Shown piece after piece: positions 8,475 to 17,523 of a stretch of 64,000 bases of DNA. Below the pieces are notes generated by a model, which worked only from the letters and a program-made list of their open reading frames with translations, was not told the DNA's origin and ran no database searches. The position numbers were made by a program, and so were the translations under genes. The stretch's first letter is position 1. Each line of letters opens with the position of its first letter. The DNA is from Pseudoalteromonas spongiae UST010723-006 (lineage in GTDB: Bacteria > Pseudomonadota > Gammaproteobacteria > Enterobacterales > Alteromonadaceae): the NCBI RefSeq assembly GCF_000238255.3, contig NZ_CP011040.1:1364001-1428000 (forward strand), in the 5' to 3' direction.

Positions 8475-9557
8475 TTAGATTACTGATTTACCATTACGTA
8501 CAAAGCACGGCTTAACAACTTTAACGTCTACCAGCTTTTTACGCATTTCAACTTGTGCAGTTTCGCCAGTTGAGCGTGGCACACGCGCAAGGGCAATACT
8601 GTGACCTAGTGTAGGTGAGAATGTACCAGAAGTAATCACACCTTCGCCACCGTCAACAATTACTTTAAGACCAGCGCGTAGTACACCTTTTTCTTCAAGC
8701 ACTAAACCAACTAGTTTGTCAGTACTTTTTTCTTCGCGCTGCTTAGCAACTACGTCACGACCAATAAAGTCACGATCTTCAGGTTCCCAAGCCAGTGTCC
8801 AAGCCATGTTCGCTGCAAGTGGTGATACCGTTTCGTCCATATCTTGGCCGTATAGGTTCATACCTGCTTCTAAACGTAGCGTGTCACGTGCACCAAGGCC
8901 TGCTGGGCGTACACCTGCGTCTAAAAGTGCTTGCCATAACGCTTCTGCACCGTCGTTATGAACAACGATTTCATAACCGTCTTCACCAGTATAGCCAGTT
9001 GTTGCGATAAATAAATCACCCGCTTGCACACCAAAGAATGGTTTCATACCTTCAACGGCAGCTTGTTGATTTTCGTCAAGAATTGTTGCCGTTTTTGCTT
9101 TTGCATTCGGGCCTTGTACGGCAATCATTGCATACTCTGGGCGCTCTGTAACTTCTACTTTGTAGTCAGCTGCAACTGCACCAATGTGTGCTAAGTCTTT
9201 TTCACGTGTTGCTGAGTTAACCACTAGGCGGTACTCAGTCTCAGTGAAGAAATAAATGATAAGGTCGTCAATTACACCGCCTTCGGCGTTAAGCATACCT
9301 GTGTATAACGCTTTACCAGCAACTTGTAGTTTTTCTACATCGTTTGCTACTAGTTTACGTAAGAAAGGTTTTGCATCTTCGCCTTTAACGTCAACGATTG
9401 TCATGTGTGACACGTCGAACATACCGGCATCTTGACGAACAGCGTGGTGCTCTTCGATTTGTGAACCATAGTTGATTGGCATTTCCCAGCCGTGGAAATC
9501 AACCATTTTTGCACCCGCTTCAAGATGCTTGGCGTGTAATACAGTTTTTGAAGTCAT
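8475..9557 (-). CDS. gcvT: Aminomethyltransferase, T protein of the glycine cleavage system
   Basis: At 360 residues this is a full GcvT. It shows the N-terminal [11 protein letters not shown] motif, the FDVSHM block, the [11 protein letters not shown] segment with the catalytic aspartate, and the C-terminal [13 protein letters not shown] motif. It transfers the methylene group from aminomethyl-GcvH to tetrahydrofolate and releases ammonia. AGGAAT precedes the ATG. It is first in the operon, behind an ~85-base leader with two hairpins and a TATAAT box at 9648-9653. Confidence 0.98.
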   Translation of the reverse strand: MTSKTVLHAKHLEAGAKMVDFHGWEMPINYGSQIEEHHAVRQDAGMFDVSHMTIVDVKGEDAKPFLRKLVANDVEKLQVAGKALYTGMLNAEGGVIDDLIIYFFTETEYRLVVNSATREKDLAHIGAVAADYKVEVTERPEYAMIAVQGPNAKAKTATILDENQQAAVEGMKPFFGVQAGDLFIATTGYTGEDGYEIVVHNDGAEALWQALLDAGVRPAGLGARDTLRLEAGMNLYGQDMDETVSPLAANMAWTLAWEPEDRDFIGRDVVAKQREEKSTDKLVGLVLEEKGVLRAGLKVIVDGGEGVITSGTFSPTLGHSIALARVPRSTGETAQVEMRKKLVDVKVVKPCFVRNGKSVI

Positions 9558-9582
9558 AATATTCCTACACTTTCAAATCTAC

Positions 9583-9627
9583 CCGCACTTGGTGCGGCGT
9601 GGCTTCAACAGGACAATTGTCCGGTTG
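9583..9627 (-). promoter_or_regulatory. gcvT leader: two hairpins
   Basis: CCGCAC-TTG-GTGCGG (9583-9597) forms a short stem-loop. Bases 9606-9627 form a 22-base palindrome with one mismatched pair around GGACAATTGTCC. The palindrome may be an operator or an RNA structure. I see no glycine-aptamer core, so I do not call a riboswitch. Confidence 0.45.
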
Positions 9628-9647
9628 AGGGAATAACATGGGCGGCG

Positions 9648-9653
9648 ATTATA
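9648..9653 (-). promoter_or_regulatory. -10 box of the gcvT promoter
   Basis: A consensus TATAAT lies on the minus strand about 90 bases before the gcvT ATG. The -35 region 17 bases upstream (GTGCGA) is poor, which fits an activator-dependent promoter. Confidence 0.5.
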
Positions 9654-9807
9654 CCGAAACAATATGGCTTTCGCACCCAGAAAAGTTATAAGTTTTACGC
9701 ATTATGTAATTAATTTATTTCAATAATTTTTATTTATTAAATTGATTACAACGCTAAATATAAAATAGCGGTCAATCTAACCGCCATTAAGTTTGTTAAG
9801 CCTTTGC

Positions 9808-10404
9808 TTAAACTAGTAATTCTGCTTGCTCGCTAAAGCCTAGTGCATTAAATCGACTTTGCCATTTAGCGAGTTCGTCGCTTTTTGCGACTAGCTCAAA
9901 GCCTTTATGACTTTCTAAATGGGTTGCCGTTAAAAACACATTACCCGATTGGCGCGCGTATCGCTGTTGCTCACCAGTTAAAATAATACCTGCGGTTAGT
10001 GAAAATTCGCTTAACAAGCTCTTAAAGGCGTTATCACCACGCAGCGCTAAAATGCGTAGGTCATTACGGGTGATCACATCAATATCGTGAGACTCTTCCC
10101 CTTCACTTAACGCAGCAACTAAAGCCGGTGCAATATCGTTATCAACAAAAATACGAAACGCCAGTTCAGTAAAGTAGTAAAGCTCAAGCGCAATTTCATG
10201 GCCATTTACTTTTGCTGTGCAACGAAGCCCCATTCCCGGAACAGTTAAATGACGTACATCACTGGAAATAAGTGTTTGTAAATACGGTAACGCAGCGCTG
10301 CCCGTCACATCAATAATGGTGCGGTCGTTCATTTGCGCAAATTCGTTTGCGCCCGTGTATGCATGTTGATGGCTACCAAATAGGTGAGGCACTTGTATTG
10401 TCAT
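9808..10404 (-). CDS. Short GcvT-like folate-domain protein, probably non-catalytic
   Basis: I start at ATG 10404 because GGAGA lies seven bases upstream; an earlier in-frame start gives an implausible 33-residue extension. The 198-residue product aligns by eye with GcvT from about residue 40 to 230 (RTIIDVTGSAALPYLQTLIS, then ISSDVRHL). Where GcvT has [11 protein letters not shown], this protein has NGHEIALELYYF, so the catalytic acidic pair is gone, and the C-terminal domain is absent. It is divergent from a LysR gene, 142 bp apart, and follows gcvT with a 250-bp gap. A regulatory or folate-binding role is inferred. Confidence 0.75.
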   Translation of the reverse strand: MTIQVPHLFGSHQHAYTGANEFAQMNDRTIIDVTGSAALPYLQTLISSDVRHLTVPGMGLRCTAKVNGHEIALELYYFTELAFRIFVDNDIAPALVAALSEGEESHDIDVITRNDLRILALRGDNAFKSLLSEFSLTAGIILTGEQQRYARQSGNVFLTATHLESHKGFELVAKSDELAKWQSRFNALGFSEQAELLV

Positions 10405-10545
10405 GCCCAATCTCCAGTGAAAATTAACAATCAAAATTATGTTAGGCCACCTTGCAACAATCAAATTGTATTTTTTTATAAATTGATAAATAATACTAAT
10501 CATTAAACAAAAATAAATTTCAAAATGTAATGTGTGGAGTGCTTT

Positions 10546-11388
10546 ATGAAAAATATCCCAACCGATAGCTTGCGCACCTTAATCACAGTGGTTGAGGTTG
10601 GCGGTTTTGCCAAAGCGGGTGAATTGCTTGGTTTATCGCAACCTGCTGTAAGTTTGCAGATTAAGCGTTTAGAAGAGTTATTAGGTAATAAGCTGTTTAA
10701 AAAGCAAGGCCAGCGCCAAGTACTTAACCAGCATGGAGAGATTTTACTGCCGCTAGCAAAGCAACTGCTTCAAGTAAACGACACTATTTTGCAAACATTT
10801 AGCTCTGAGGTATTAGCAGGGAAAGTGCGTTTGGGTATTCCAAGCGAATTTGCAGCAACGGTATTGCCTGCGATTATTGGTGATTTTGTAAGCCTCTACC
10901 CTGACGTTGCTTTAGAGGTAAAATCAGAGCTCAGCAAAAAGCTACGCCATAGCGATAACCGCGAACAATACGATTTAATATTGGCACTACTGGAAGGCCC
11001 TGAGCAGTCTAAATACCCTATTTTTATGGATGATGAGCTAGTTTGGGTAGGCGATGTAAATAACATTAATACCGAAGTGGTTAACCTAATTGCCGCAGAA
11101 GAAGGCTGTATTTATCGCCGCCGTGCCATTGAAGCACTGGAAAAAGCCGGTTTAAAGTGGCGTATTGTGTATACTAATGCCGACCTTGCTGGCATTAGCG
11201 CTGCACTCAAAGAAAACTTAGGCATTACCGTACTTGCCAAACACACGGTACCAAACGACTTAAACTGGGCAAAATCCACCAACCAACTGCCTGAACTTGG
11301 TGAAGTGGGCATTAGCTTAATAAAACAAAGCGAAGAATCCCACGCGGTTGATAAACTCGCTGAGTTTATTCAATTAAGATTAAAGTAA
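10546..11388 (+). CDS. LysR-family transcriptional regulator
   Basis: The start is ATG 10546, behind GGAG at 10536-10539; the in-frame GTG at 10534 would overlap that site. The 280-residue protein has the N-terminal LysR winged helix (SLRTLITVVEVGGFAKAGEL, then SQPAVSLQIKRLE) and a substrate-binding domain starting near residue 90 (GKVRLGIPSEF). It is divergent from the GcvT-like gene, the standard LysR-target layout, so that gene is the likely target. It may also act on gcvT. The effector is unknown. Confidence 0.9.
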   Translation: MKNIPTDSLRTLITVVEVGGFAKAGELLGLSQPAVSLQIKRLEELLGNKLFKKQGQRQVLNQHGEILLPLAKQLLQVNDTILQTFSSEVLAGKVRLGIPSEFAATVLPAIIGDFVSLYPDVALEVKSELSKKLRHSDNREQYDLILALLEGPEQSKYPIFMDDELVWVGDVNNINTEVVNLIAAEEGCIYRRRAIEALEKAGLKWRIVYTNADLAGISAALKENLGITVLAKHTVPNDLNWAKSTNQLPELGEVGISLIKQSEESHAVDKLAEFIQLRLK

Positions 11389-11425
11389 CGGCTAGTTACT
11401 TTAATCGCCTGAGTACTCACCTTAT

Positions 11426-11456
11426 AAAAGTAATGCTGATGTACAGCATTACTTTT
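11426..11456. terminator. Terminator between LysR and the exported methyltransferase gene
   Basis: Perfect 13-base arms AAAAGTAATGCTG and CAGCATTACTTTT with a 5-base loop. It lies between convergent genes and can act in both directions. Confidence 0.9.
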
Positions 11457-11503
11457 GTATATGCACTTTTAATAACCACTATTAAATAAACACTTTGCCA
11501 ACG

Positions 11504-12295
11504 CTAATGTTGCTCTGCTTTACCAAACTTTAAAATAAAACGACTGGTTTTACCTCGAATACCTTTCGCGAATACCGATTGTTCCAAATCATCGTTTGGG
11601 TTTTGCAAATAAAAGGCTTCTTCTTTTAAAACAAACCCCAGTGATTGCAGCTGATACTTCACTATATTTGCGTCAATTCGGTGTAAATCATTAGCAGCTT
11701 CATAACCAGAACCCGCCTTGGCATGATGATCAATAATGATCAGCACGCCTTCTGGTTTAAGTAAGTTTTTTATATGGCTAAAAGCCTCTCGATAATCCAC
11801 AATCTTATCGCGCATAATATGCCGTTCACCATTGCGATTTCGATGAGTGAAAAATAAGTCGTGATAGTTAATGCCCATAAACGCAATATCAATGCTCGAC
11901 GAAGGCAGCGGAATCTCGTTTATTGCGACTTGGTCAAAGCGCATCATATTTTTTAGCGTTTGGCGCTTAGAGCGCGCCAACATCTCTTTTTTGCCAAAGC
12001 GCCAAGTAAGCGTATCGTTATGAGCATAGACTTTACCTTGCTCTCCCACAGCGCGGGCGAAAAGTTCGCTGTACCAGCCGCCACCAGCGTAAATATCAAG
12101 TATGGTCTGCCCACTGGCAACGCCAACAAAACGCATTATTTGGGCTGGCTTTCTATTTGCATCGTGCTGTTTATCAACATCTGAGCGATTAGGCTCATTT
12201 AACAATGTTTGTAATCGAGTGAGTGAGAGGGGTTCATAAGCAATACATGAAAAACTCACACAAACCATCATCAGCAAAAGGTATTTAACGTGCAT
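11504..12295 (-). CDS. Exported SAM-dependent methyltransferase (class I fold)
   Basis: Residues 1-19 form a Sec-type signal peptide (LLLMMVCVSFSCIA). Motif I of class I methyltransferases follows as ILDIYAGGGWYSELFA near residue 65, with a later LKPEGVLIIIDHH block typical of strand 5. The C-terminus keeps FILKFGK. It resembles the 'predicted methyltransferase' group (COG4798-like) that often carries signal peptides. The substrate is unknown. AGGAG precedes the ATG. It is the third gene of a tight operon behind the SDR and the carrier. An exported SAM-dependent enzyme is odd because SAM is not expected in the periplasm. Confidence 0.82.
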   Translation of the reverse strand: MHVKYLLLMMVCVSFSCIAYEPLSLTRLQTLLNEPNRSDVDKQHDANRKPAQIMRFVGVASGQTILDIYAGGGWYSELFARAVGEQGKVYAHNDTLTWRFGKKEMLARSKRQTLKNMMRFDQVAINEIPLPSSSIDIAFMGINYHDLFFTHRNRNGERHIMRDKIVDYREAFSHIKNLLKPEGVLIIIDHHAKAGSGYEAANDLHRIDANIVKYQLQSLGFVLKEEAFYLQNPNDDLEQSVFAKGIRGKTSRFILKFGKAEQH

Positions 12296-12328
12296 CTTTT
12301 CTCCTTAAAAGTTTTTGGTTCACACTCT

Positions 12329-13672
12329 TTAGGCATTCGAACGGCTTGCTGCTAATGGTGATAATTCAGCATTCGCTGTTTTTGATAAATGTGGGTTCGC
12401 ATAGCCTCTTCCGAGCAAAAAACCAAAAAACGCCCAAAGTGATGCGATACACGCCCCAACCAGTGAAACTGCAAATAATCCAAGTCCTAAGCCATCGGTT
12501 AACCCCGCGAATAACATGCCACTTACCGCATCGCCGCCACGATAAACGGCTACATCAATTACCGGTTTTGCTTTAAAACGCTCATCTACCGTCACTTGAG
12601 TAAACAGCATTTCCCTCGCAGGGCGGGTAAGTGAGTAGTTACCTGCACGGCGTACAATTTGAATCACCAAAATCACCATCACGCTTGGCGCAAATGCCAA
12701 AATCAATAAACCAGCCATTAACAAAAGTGGCACTAGCGCCAAAGACACACCTAGCCCTGCCTTTTTAACCAAGCGCCCAGAAACAAAAAACGCCATAACA
12801 AAGGTCAGCACATTCACAAACCAATCAATGCTTGCCAATATTTGTGTGCGCTCTGCCCGCGAATACGGCGCCAGTAATTGCTTTTGTTCAAAGTAAATAA
12901 ATGAGCCTATAAATACATAGAGCAAAATAAATGCGGCAATGCCTAACAGTTTTGGATTTGAAACGAGTGATTTAAACCCGCTTGCCCAGCCTTGTGCCAA
13001 TGATGATGTAGTTGCATCAAAGCTATGCTGCGTATTGTGAAGTTGCGTATGCTTTAAACGGTAAATATATAAAGTGAGAGGCACCACCAGCATTAAGGCC
13101 GAGGCGGCAACTAACATAAGCTGCCCTTCATCTAATACACTGCCAAACAGTGACGGAATAGACGGGCCAATAATCGCCCCAGCACTTGCGCCCGCTGCGA
13201 TTATGGGAAATAAACGTGTGCTTTGTTTTTGATTAAAGGTGTCGGACATAAAGCTCCAAAACACCGAAATATGAAATAAGCTAAATGCGCTCACCCATAC
13301 ATAAAAGGTCTTTTCAATCAAAACAGCGGAGGAAAACAGCGGCATTAACAAATAAAACGCGATAAAACTGCCCGCGAATAGGCTATAAACGGTTGGCACT
13401 ATGTACTTAAACTTGAGCTTATCAATCGCAAAACCATAAACAGAGACAATCACTAAGCTAATAACAAACTGCATATTCCATAAAAAACTCACCTCGCTGT
13501 CGCTCCAATCGCTGGCAAGGGCGTCACGCACTGGGCGCAGCACAAAATACGCCGCCATTAAAATAAACGCCATAATAAATGCCGCAAGTGTGGCAGTTTG
13601 CTCGTTCGATTTAACCTGCGATAAGGTGTTTAATAAACCTGAAATACTCAATTTACGTGTTTGGCTGGGCAT
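12329..13672 (-). CDS. Nucleotide-transporter-like (NTT/MFS) carrier, about 12 TM helices
   Basis: The 447-residue membrane protein has about 12 hydrophobic segments. Its FILMAAYFVLRPVRDALA stretch is the signature of the ATP/ADP-translocase-related (Npt/Tlc) branch that is usually annotated only as MFS. A second motif, RRAGNYSLTRPAREMLFTQV, is also typical of these bacterial members. True NTTs exchange nucleotides across membranes; for free-living relatives the substrate is unproven. AAGGAG precedes the ATG. It lies 18 bp after the SDR and 33 bp before the methyltransferase gene, in the same operon. Confidence 0.8.
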   Translation of the reverse strand: MPSQTRKLSISGLLNTLSQVKSNEQTATLAAFIMAFILMAAYFVLRPVRDALASDWSDSEVSFLWNMQFVISLVIVSVYGFAIDKLKFKYIVPTVYSLFAGSFIAFYLLMPLFSSAVLIEKTFYVWVSAFSLFHISVFWSFMSDTFNQKQSTRLFPIIAAGASAGAIIGPSIPSLFGSVLDEGQLMLVAASALMLVVPLTLYIYRLKHTQLHNTQHSFDATTSSLAQGWASGFKSLVSNPKLLGIAAFILLYVFIGSFIYFEQKQLLAPYSRAERTQILASIDWFVNVLTFVMAFFVSGRLVKKAGLGVSLALVPLLLMAGLLILAFAPSVMVILVIQIVRRAGNYSLTRPAREMLFTQVTVDERFKAKPVIDVAVYRGGDAVSGMLFAGLTDGLGLGLFAVSLVGACIASLWAFFGFLLGRGYANPHLSKTANAELSPLAASRSNA

Positions 13673-13690
13673 GCTATCACTCCTTACACG

Positions 13691-14674
13691 CTAATGATTT
13701 GCTTTGTCGATTTCGTGCGACAGCCACGCCAACATCTGTTTTTTATCGAACGTAAACGCATGTGAGGCATTGAGCTCTGCTACTTTTTTGAGCGTGTTTT
13801 TAATTGGCAACATAGCCTCTTGCTCGTTGGGCACCACTAGGTAGCGCAAATGGGGCGTTTCATCGAATAGGGCTTTCACAACCGCATTGGCAACATCATC
13901 GGGCGCCTTAAAACGGCTGCGATCAGGGTTGGTAAATTTGGCAAAACGTTTGTATTCATCCTGATAGCGCGAATTGGCAAAATGATGCCCTTGCTTTTCC
14001 AAGCGACGCTTCAGGTTTTTCATAATATTGGAATTGTAATTACCAGGAGCAATAACACTGACTTTCACATCAAACTTACGCATTTCTGCTGACAACGCTT
14101 CGCTAAATGCTTCGATGGCATGTTTTGTCATGCTGTAAGGGCCGAACATGGTGCTCGACATCAATCCTGAAATAGAACCGATATTGGCAATGCGCCCTTT
14201 GTTTTCGATGATTAATGGCGCAAATGCCTTGGTGATTCGATATGGCCCCATTACATTTACGTTGTCTTGAAAATCAATATCGCGCTCGGGGATTTCAATT
14301 AATGGGCCAAACACCGCAACCCCTGCATTATTAACAAGGCCATGAAGCTGCTTGCCTGACGCTTTAACGGTGTTTACTGCTGCATCGATATCTGACTGAA
14401 TGGTTACATCTAACCGTATTGCTTGCACATTTGTAAGTTGGTTCAATGCATCGATGTCTCTTTGCTTTCGTGCGCCAGCAAATACAAAGTGTCCTTGGCG
14501 TGCTAACGTTTCAGTGATGGTTCGGCCAATGCCTGAACTTGCACCAGTCACCAAAATGGCTTTTTGGTTTTGCACTGTTGCTGCTTTTGCATGTGATGCC
14601 TCAAGGGCGGCTTGTCTATCATCAGCAAATGCGATGTGTGTGGTTAAAATAAAAAGGGTGATGAGTAAACGCAT
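13691..14674 (-). CDS. Short-chain dehydrogenase/reductase with a signal peptide
   Basis: Residues 1-17 look like a cleavable Sec signal (LLITLFILTTHIAFA), followed by a complete classical SDR. It has the cofactor loop TGASSGIG near residue 44, NNAG at about 115, the catalytic Ser in SISG and the YxxxK pair as YSMTK. AGGAC precedes the ATG. It is the first gene of the operon with the carrier and the methyltransferase. Export of an NAD(P)-dependent SDR is unusual; the leader could also act as a membrane anchor with the enzyme inside. Confidence 0.85.
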   Translation of the reverse strand: MRLLITLFILTTHIAFADDRQAALEASHAKAATVQNQKAILVTGASSGIGRTITETLARQGHFVFAGARKQRDIDALNQLTNVQAIRLDVTIQSDIDAAVNTVKASGKQLHGLVNNAGVAVFGPLIEIPERDIDFQDNVNVMGPYRITKAFAPLIIENKGRIANIGSISGLMSSTMFGPYSMTKHAIEAFSEALSAEMRKFDVKVSVIAPGNYNSNIMKNLKRRLEKQGHHFANSRYQDEYKRFAKFTNPDRSRFKAPDDVANAVVKALFDETPHLRYLVVPNEQEAMLPIKNTLKKVAELNASHAFTFDKKQMLAWLSHEIDKANH

Positions 14675-14874
14675 AATAATGTCCTGCTATTAAAAGTAAG
14701 ACTCAGTGTTATGGGTTTTCCAGTGCGTGTGTATTTACTCGACCAACCGCTTACAACTAGCGATTAAATTGGGGATATGGGCGTTTTGATAAAAAGCGAT
14801 AGAAAAGCTGTTTTCGTCGACTCCAGCGATGCGTTTGTCTACACACTAGCCCTTTGATTTGTTATTAAGATATA

Positions 14875-16014
14875 GTGAAAGCGATAACCCAGTATATTCA
14901 GAGCTGCCAAACTAAGATGTTGAATAAGTTAAATAAAGCAAACAATTCCACAACAACGCTTACCAGCACACATATTTGGCTGTTAGCGTTTTGGATACTG
15001 GTGTTTTTATTGAATATGGGGCCGCACTGGGAAAACTACGCATCATTTAAAGAAATAATAGAGACCATCGGCAGCATTGTGTTTGCGCAAACTGTCGTTG
15101 CATTTGTAACCTTAAAGTTCTTAGTGCCCAAGTTACTTGATAAAGACCAAATGCCTCTTTTTATCGCCGCGTTATTGAGTGTACTTTTACTTGGTGCATA
15201 CTGGGTGATTGCAGTTCGCTATTTTTATATTGAACCGAGTTACCCAGAAACCTATCAAAATTTGCTGTATGTTACGCAGGATCAAGGCATTCAGTATCGT
15301 TTATTTAGCTTTTGGGCATTGAAATACATTGTCTTTTCAAAAATGCCGCAACTGTTTTTCCCAACGGCGGTATTAATGGCAAGGCAGTTTTACAAAAAAC
15401 AAAGCTATATTTTGGAATTAAAAGAGCAGAAAAACTTAGCCGAATTAGCCGCTTTAAAAAACCAACTAAACCCACATTTTATTTTTAATACGCTAAATAA
15501 TTTGTATTTATTAGCACTGAAAAAATCCGACCAAACACCGTTAGTAATTGAAAAGCTAGCTGATATTTTAGATTACGTGGTATATCGCTGTAACGAGCGC
15601 TATGTGTCGCTTAATAGTGAGATTACACTTATACAAAACTACCTTGATTTAGAGTGCATTCGTAAGTCAGATACACTCGAAGTGAGCTTTTCTAGCGAGA
15701 TAAATCATCCCCATACCATCGCCCCTTTGCTGTTATTAAACTTGGTGGAAAACGCTTGCAAACACAGCACCAGTAATGAGCTAAATACCGCGTTTGTCGA
15801 CATTATTTTAACTTCAAATCGTGATGCAATCACCTTTGAGGTTAAGAACTCAATCCCAGAGCACAGTGAAGCCAGTAAAAACTCGCCCAGTGTGGGGTTA
15901 ACCAATATGACCAAACAACTTGAAATGCTCTACCCTAACGCATTTTCACTGACCATTGATAATACCAAAAATAGCTATTTGGCTACCCTCACACTTAACA
16001 TGGAAACAAAGTAA
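14875..16014 (+). CDS. LytS-type sensor histidine kinase
   Basis: The protein has about four hydrophobic helices in residues 25-175 and then a His_kinase (PF06580) domain. The phospho-acceptor is His201 in LKNQLNPHFIFNTLNNLYLL, and a degenerate ATPase region follows (LLLNLVENACKHS). The GTG start at 14875 is weakly supported; an in-frame ATG 13 codons downstream is possible. It ends 2 bases before the LytTR response regulator gene, so the two form a classical pair. The signal is unknown. Confidence 0.93.
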   Translation: MKAITQYIQSCQTKMLNKLNKANNSTTTLTSTHIWLLAFWILVFLLNMGPHWENYASFKEIIETIGSIVFAQTVVAFVTLKFLVPKLLDKDQMPLFIAALLSVLLLGAYWVIAVRYFYIEPSYPETYQNLLYVTQDQGIQYRLFSFWALKYIVFSKMPQLFFPTAVLMARQFYKKQSYILELKEQKNLAELAALKNQLNPHFIFNTLNNLYLLALKKSDQTPLVIEKLADILDYVVYRCNERYVSLNSEITLIQNYLDLECIRKSDTLEVSFSSEINHPHTIAPLLLLNLVENACKHSTSNELNTAFVDIILTSNRDAITFEVKNSIPEHSEASKNSPSVGLTNMTKQLEMLYPNAFSLTIDNTKNSYLATLTLNMETK

Positions 16015-16016
16015 GT

Positions 16017-16739
16017 ATGGCAAATCAAACTCAACGAAAATGCTATCGCTGTATCATTGTCGATGATGAAGCGCTTGGCCGCGAACTGATTGAAATGCAC
16101 TTAGCGCAGTTTGCTGAATTTGAACTCGTTGCCAGCTGCAACAGCGCCATTGAAGCACATCAAGTGTTGCAAAACCAAAGCGTTGATTTATTGTTTTTAG
16201 ACATTGAAATGCCGGTATTGAAAGGCACTGATTTTTATCAAAACCTGGCGCATAAACCCTATGTGATTTTTACTACCGCGTATCGCGACTATGCCATTGA
16301 AGGCTTTGAGCTCGATGCTGTGGATTACCTATTAAAACCCATTGTATTTTCACGCTTTTTTAAAGCCGTTGAAAAGTTTAAGCAGCGCATAACTAACATA
16401 CATCACGCTGAACCGAATGTGCCAACGCAACAAGCGCCAAATGCGATGTTTGTGCGTGAAAACCGTAAGCAAGTACGCATTGTGTTTGAAAACGTTTTGT
16501 ATGTAGAAGGGTTAAAAGATTATATAAAAATCTTCCTCTGTGATGGCAGCCATATTATCAAAAGCAGTATGAGCGCGTTTGAAAGCCAATTGCCTGAAAA
16601 TTTTGCCCGTGTGCACCGCTCGTTTATTGTGAATGTTGATCATATTAGCGCTTATGCGCACCAGTATTTAGAGCTGGGTGAGATTGAAATTCCAATTGGC
16701 GACCAATACCGTGAACATTTGAAAAATAAATTGGCTTAA
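16017..16739 (+). CDS. LytTR-family response regulator
   Basis: The 240-residue protein has a receiver domain with acidic residues in IIVDDEALG and the phospho-acceptor Asp62 in LLFLDIEMP, then a LytTR DNA-binding domain from about residue 140 (FVRENRKQVRIVFENVLYVE to RVHRSFIVNVDHI). It starts 2 bases after the kinase stop. LytTR regulators bind DNA through beta-strand contacts and often control surface or peptide genes. Targets here may include the next gene, but that is inferred. Confidence 0.95.
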   Translation: MANQTQRKCYRCIIVDDEALGRELIEMHLAQFAEFELVASCNSAIEAHQVLQNQSVDLLFLDIEMPVLKGTDFYQNLAHKPYVIFTTAYRDYAIEGFELDAVDYLLKPIVFSRFFKAVEKFKQRITNIHHAEPNVPTQQAPNAMFVRENRKQVRIVFENVLYVEGLKDYIKIFLCDGSHIIKSSMSAFESQLPENFARVHRSFIVNVDHISAYAHQYLELGEIEIPIGDQYREHLKNKLA

Positions 16740-16784
16740 GGGCGTTAAAATCTGTTCACTTAAATGTGATTTTTGTTATGTAGA

Positions 16785-16799
16785 TGGGTCAAGTCTTGC
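16785..16799 (+). repeat. Degenerate REP-like fragment
   Basis: TGGGTCAAGTCTTGC differs from the RAYT-end core TGGGGTCAGGTCTTGC by one missing base and one change. It is a single copy with no inverted partner nearby, so it may be a decayed REP or chance. Confidence 0.3.
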
Positions 16800-16840
16800 C
16801 TTTACTTATCAAACATTGTTACTTGATCTCAACATGCCAA

Positions 16841-16865
16841 CGTGTGTATGTTAAAAATACACACG
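16841..16865. promoter_or_regulatory. Inverted repeat upstream of the small membrane gene at 16903
   Basis: CGTGTGTAT and ATACACACG are perfect 9-base arms around a 7-base spacer, with CATG on both outer sides. No T-run follows. It may be an operator, perhaps for the LytTR regulator encoded just upstream. Confidence 0.4.
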
Positions 16866-16902
16866 CATGTAAAATTCAACTCGAATACGTCAAGGAGCAA
16901 GC

Positions 16903-17523
16903 ATGGCAAAAACGGACACTGCAGCCATTAAAAAAAGCATTATCAAAATCGCATTTGAGTCTTCCCTAATCATTTTTAGTGTTTTGCTAGCATTATTCCT
17001 AAACGAATATCGCGGGCAATTGAAAGCTGAACAAGAAAAATTACGTGCCTTACAAATGATTCAAGTTGAGTTGACCACAAATCTAACAGTATTAACCAAC
17101 TGGACTCCATACCATAAGCAACTTATTGAAGTGTTTGATAATGCCATCATACAACTTGAAGAAGCTCCAGCTAAAACAGACCCTCGCAGTTATATATTGG
17201 AGTTAATGCCAAAAGGCTTAATGCAGGATTTTATAAGTCGTACCGCATGGGAGTCTCTACAACAAGCTAGCAGCGATGTGTCTCTGGATATTGAAACCAC
17301 TTTTTTAATTTCTAAAGTATACAAATTACAACAAATGGGTGTTGAAAAAACCTTAATGCAGTTTGTTGAGGTTATGAACTCGCGCGAAGGTATGCGAGCT
17401 GAAAATTTAAAAGAAACGCTGTATTTACTGAAAAGCACTTTACAAGAATTACATGCGCAAGAAAAAGAGCTCGCATATAATTATCAAAATACGCTAACGA
17501 AACTAAAAAATAGACTGAATTAG
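16903..17523 (+). CDS. Uncharacterised single-pass membrane protein with a helical domain
   Basis: AAGGAG precedes the ATG. The 206-residue protein has one TM helix at about 17-33 (ESSLIIFSVLLALFLNEYRG) followed by a mostly helical, charged region. The TM-plus-NEYR motif resembles a group I know as DUF6090-like, which is unverified. The domain after the helix is probably periplasmic. It follows the LytS/LytTR pair by 163 bp with an inverted repeat between, so it could be a target of that system. Confidence 0.6.
   Translation: MAKTDTAAIKKSIIKIAFESSLIIFSVLLALFLNEYRGQLKAEQEKLRALQMIQVELTTNLTVLTNWTPYHKQLIEVFDNAIIQLEEAPAKTDPRSYILELMPKGLMQDFISRTAWESLQQASSDVSLDIETTFLISKVYKLQQMGVEKTLMQFVEVMNSREGMRAENLKETLYLLKSTLQELHAQEKELAYNYQNTLTKLKNRLN

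Noticed and set aside
9558..9650. Glycine riboswitch before gcvT
   Set aside because: The leader is short and I do not see the conserved aptamer core; two simple hairpins explain the structure.
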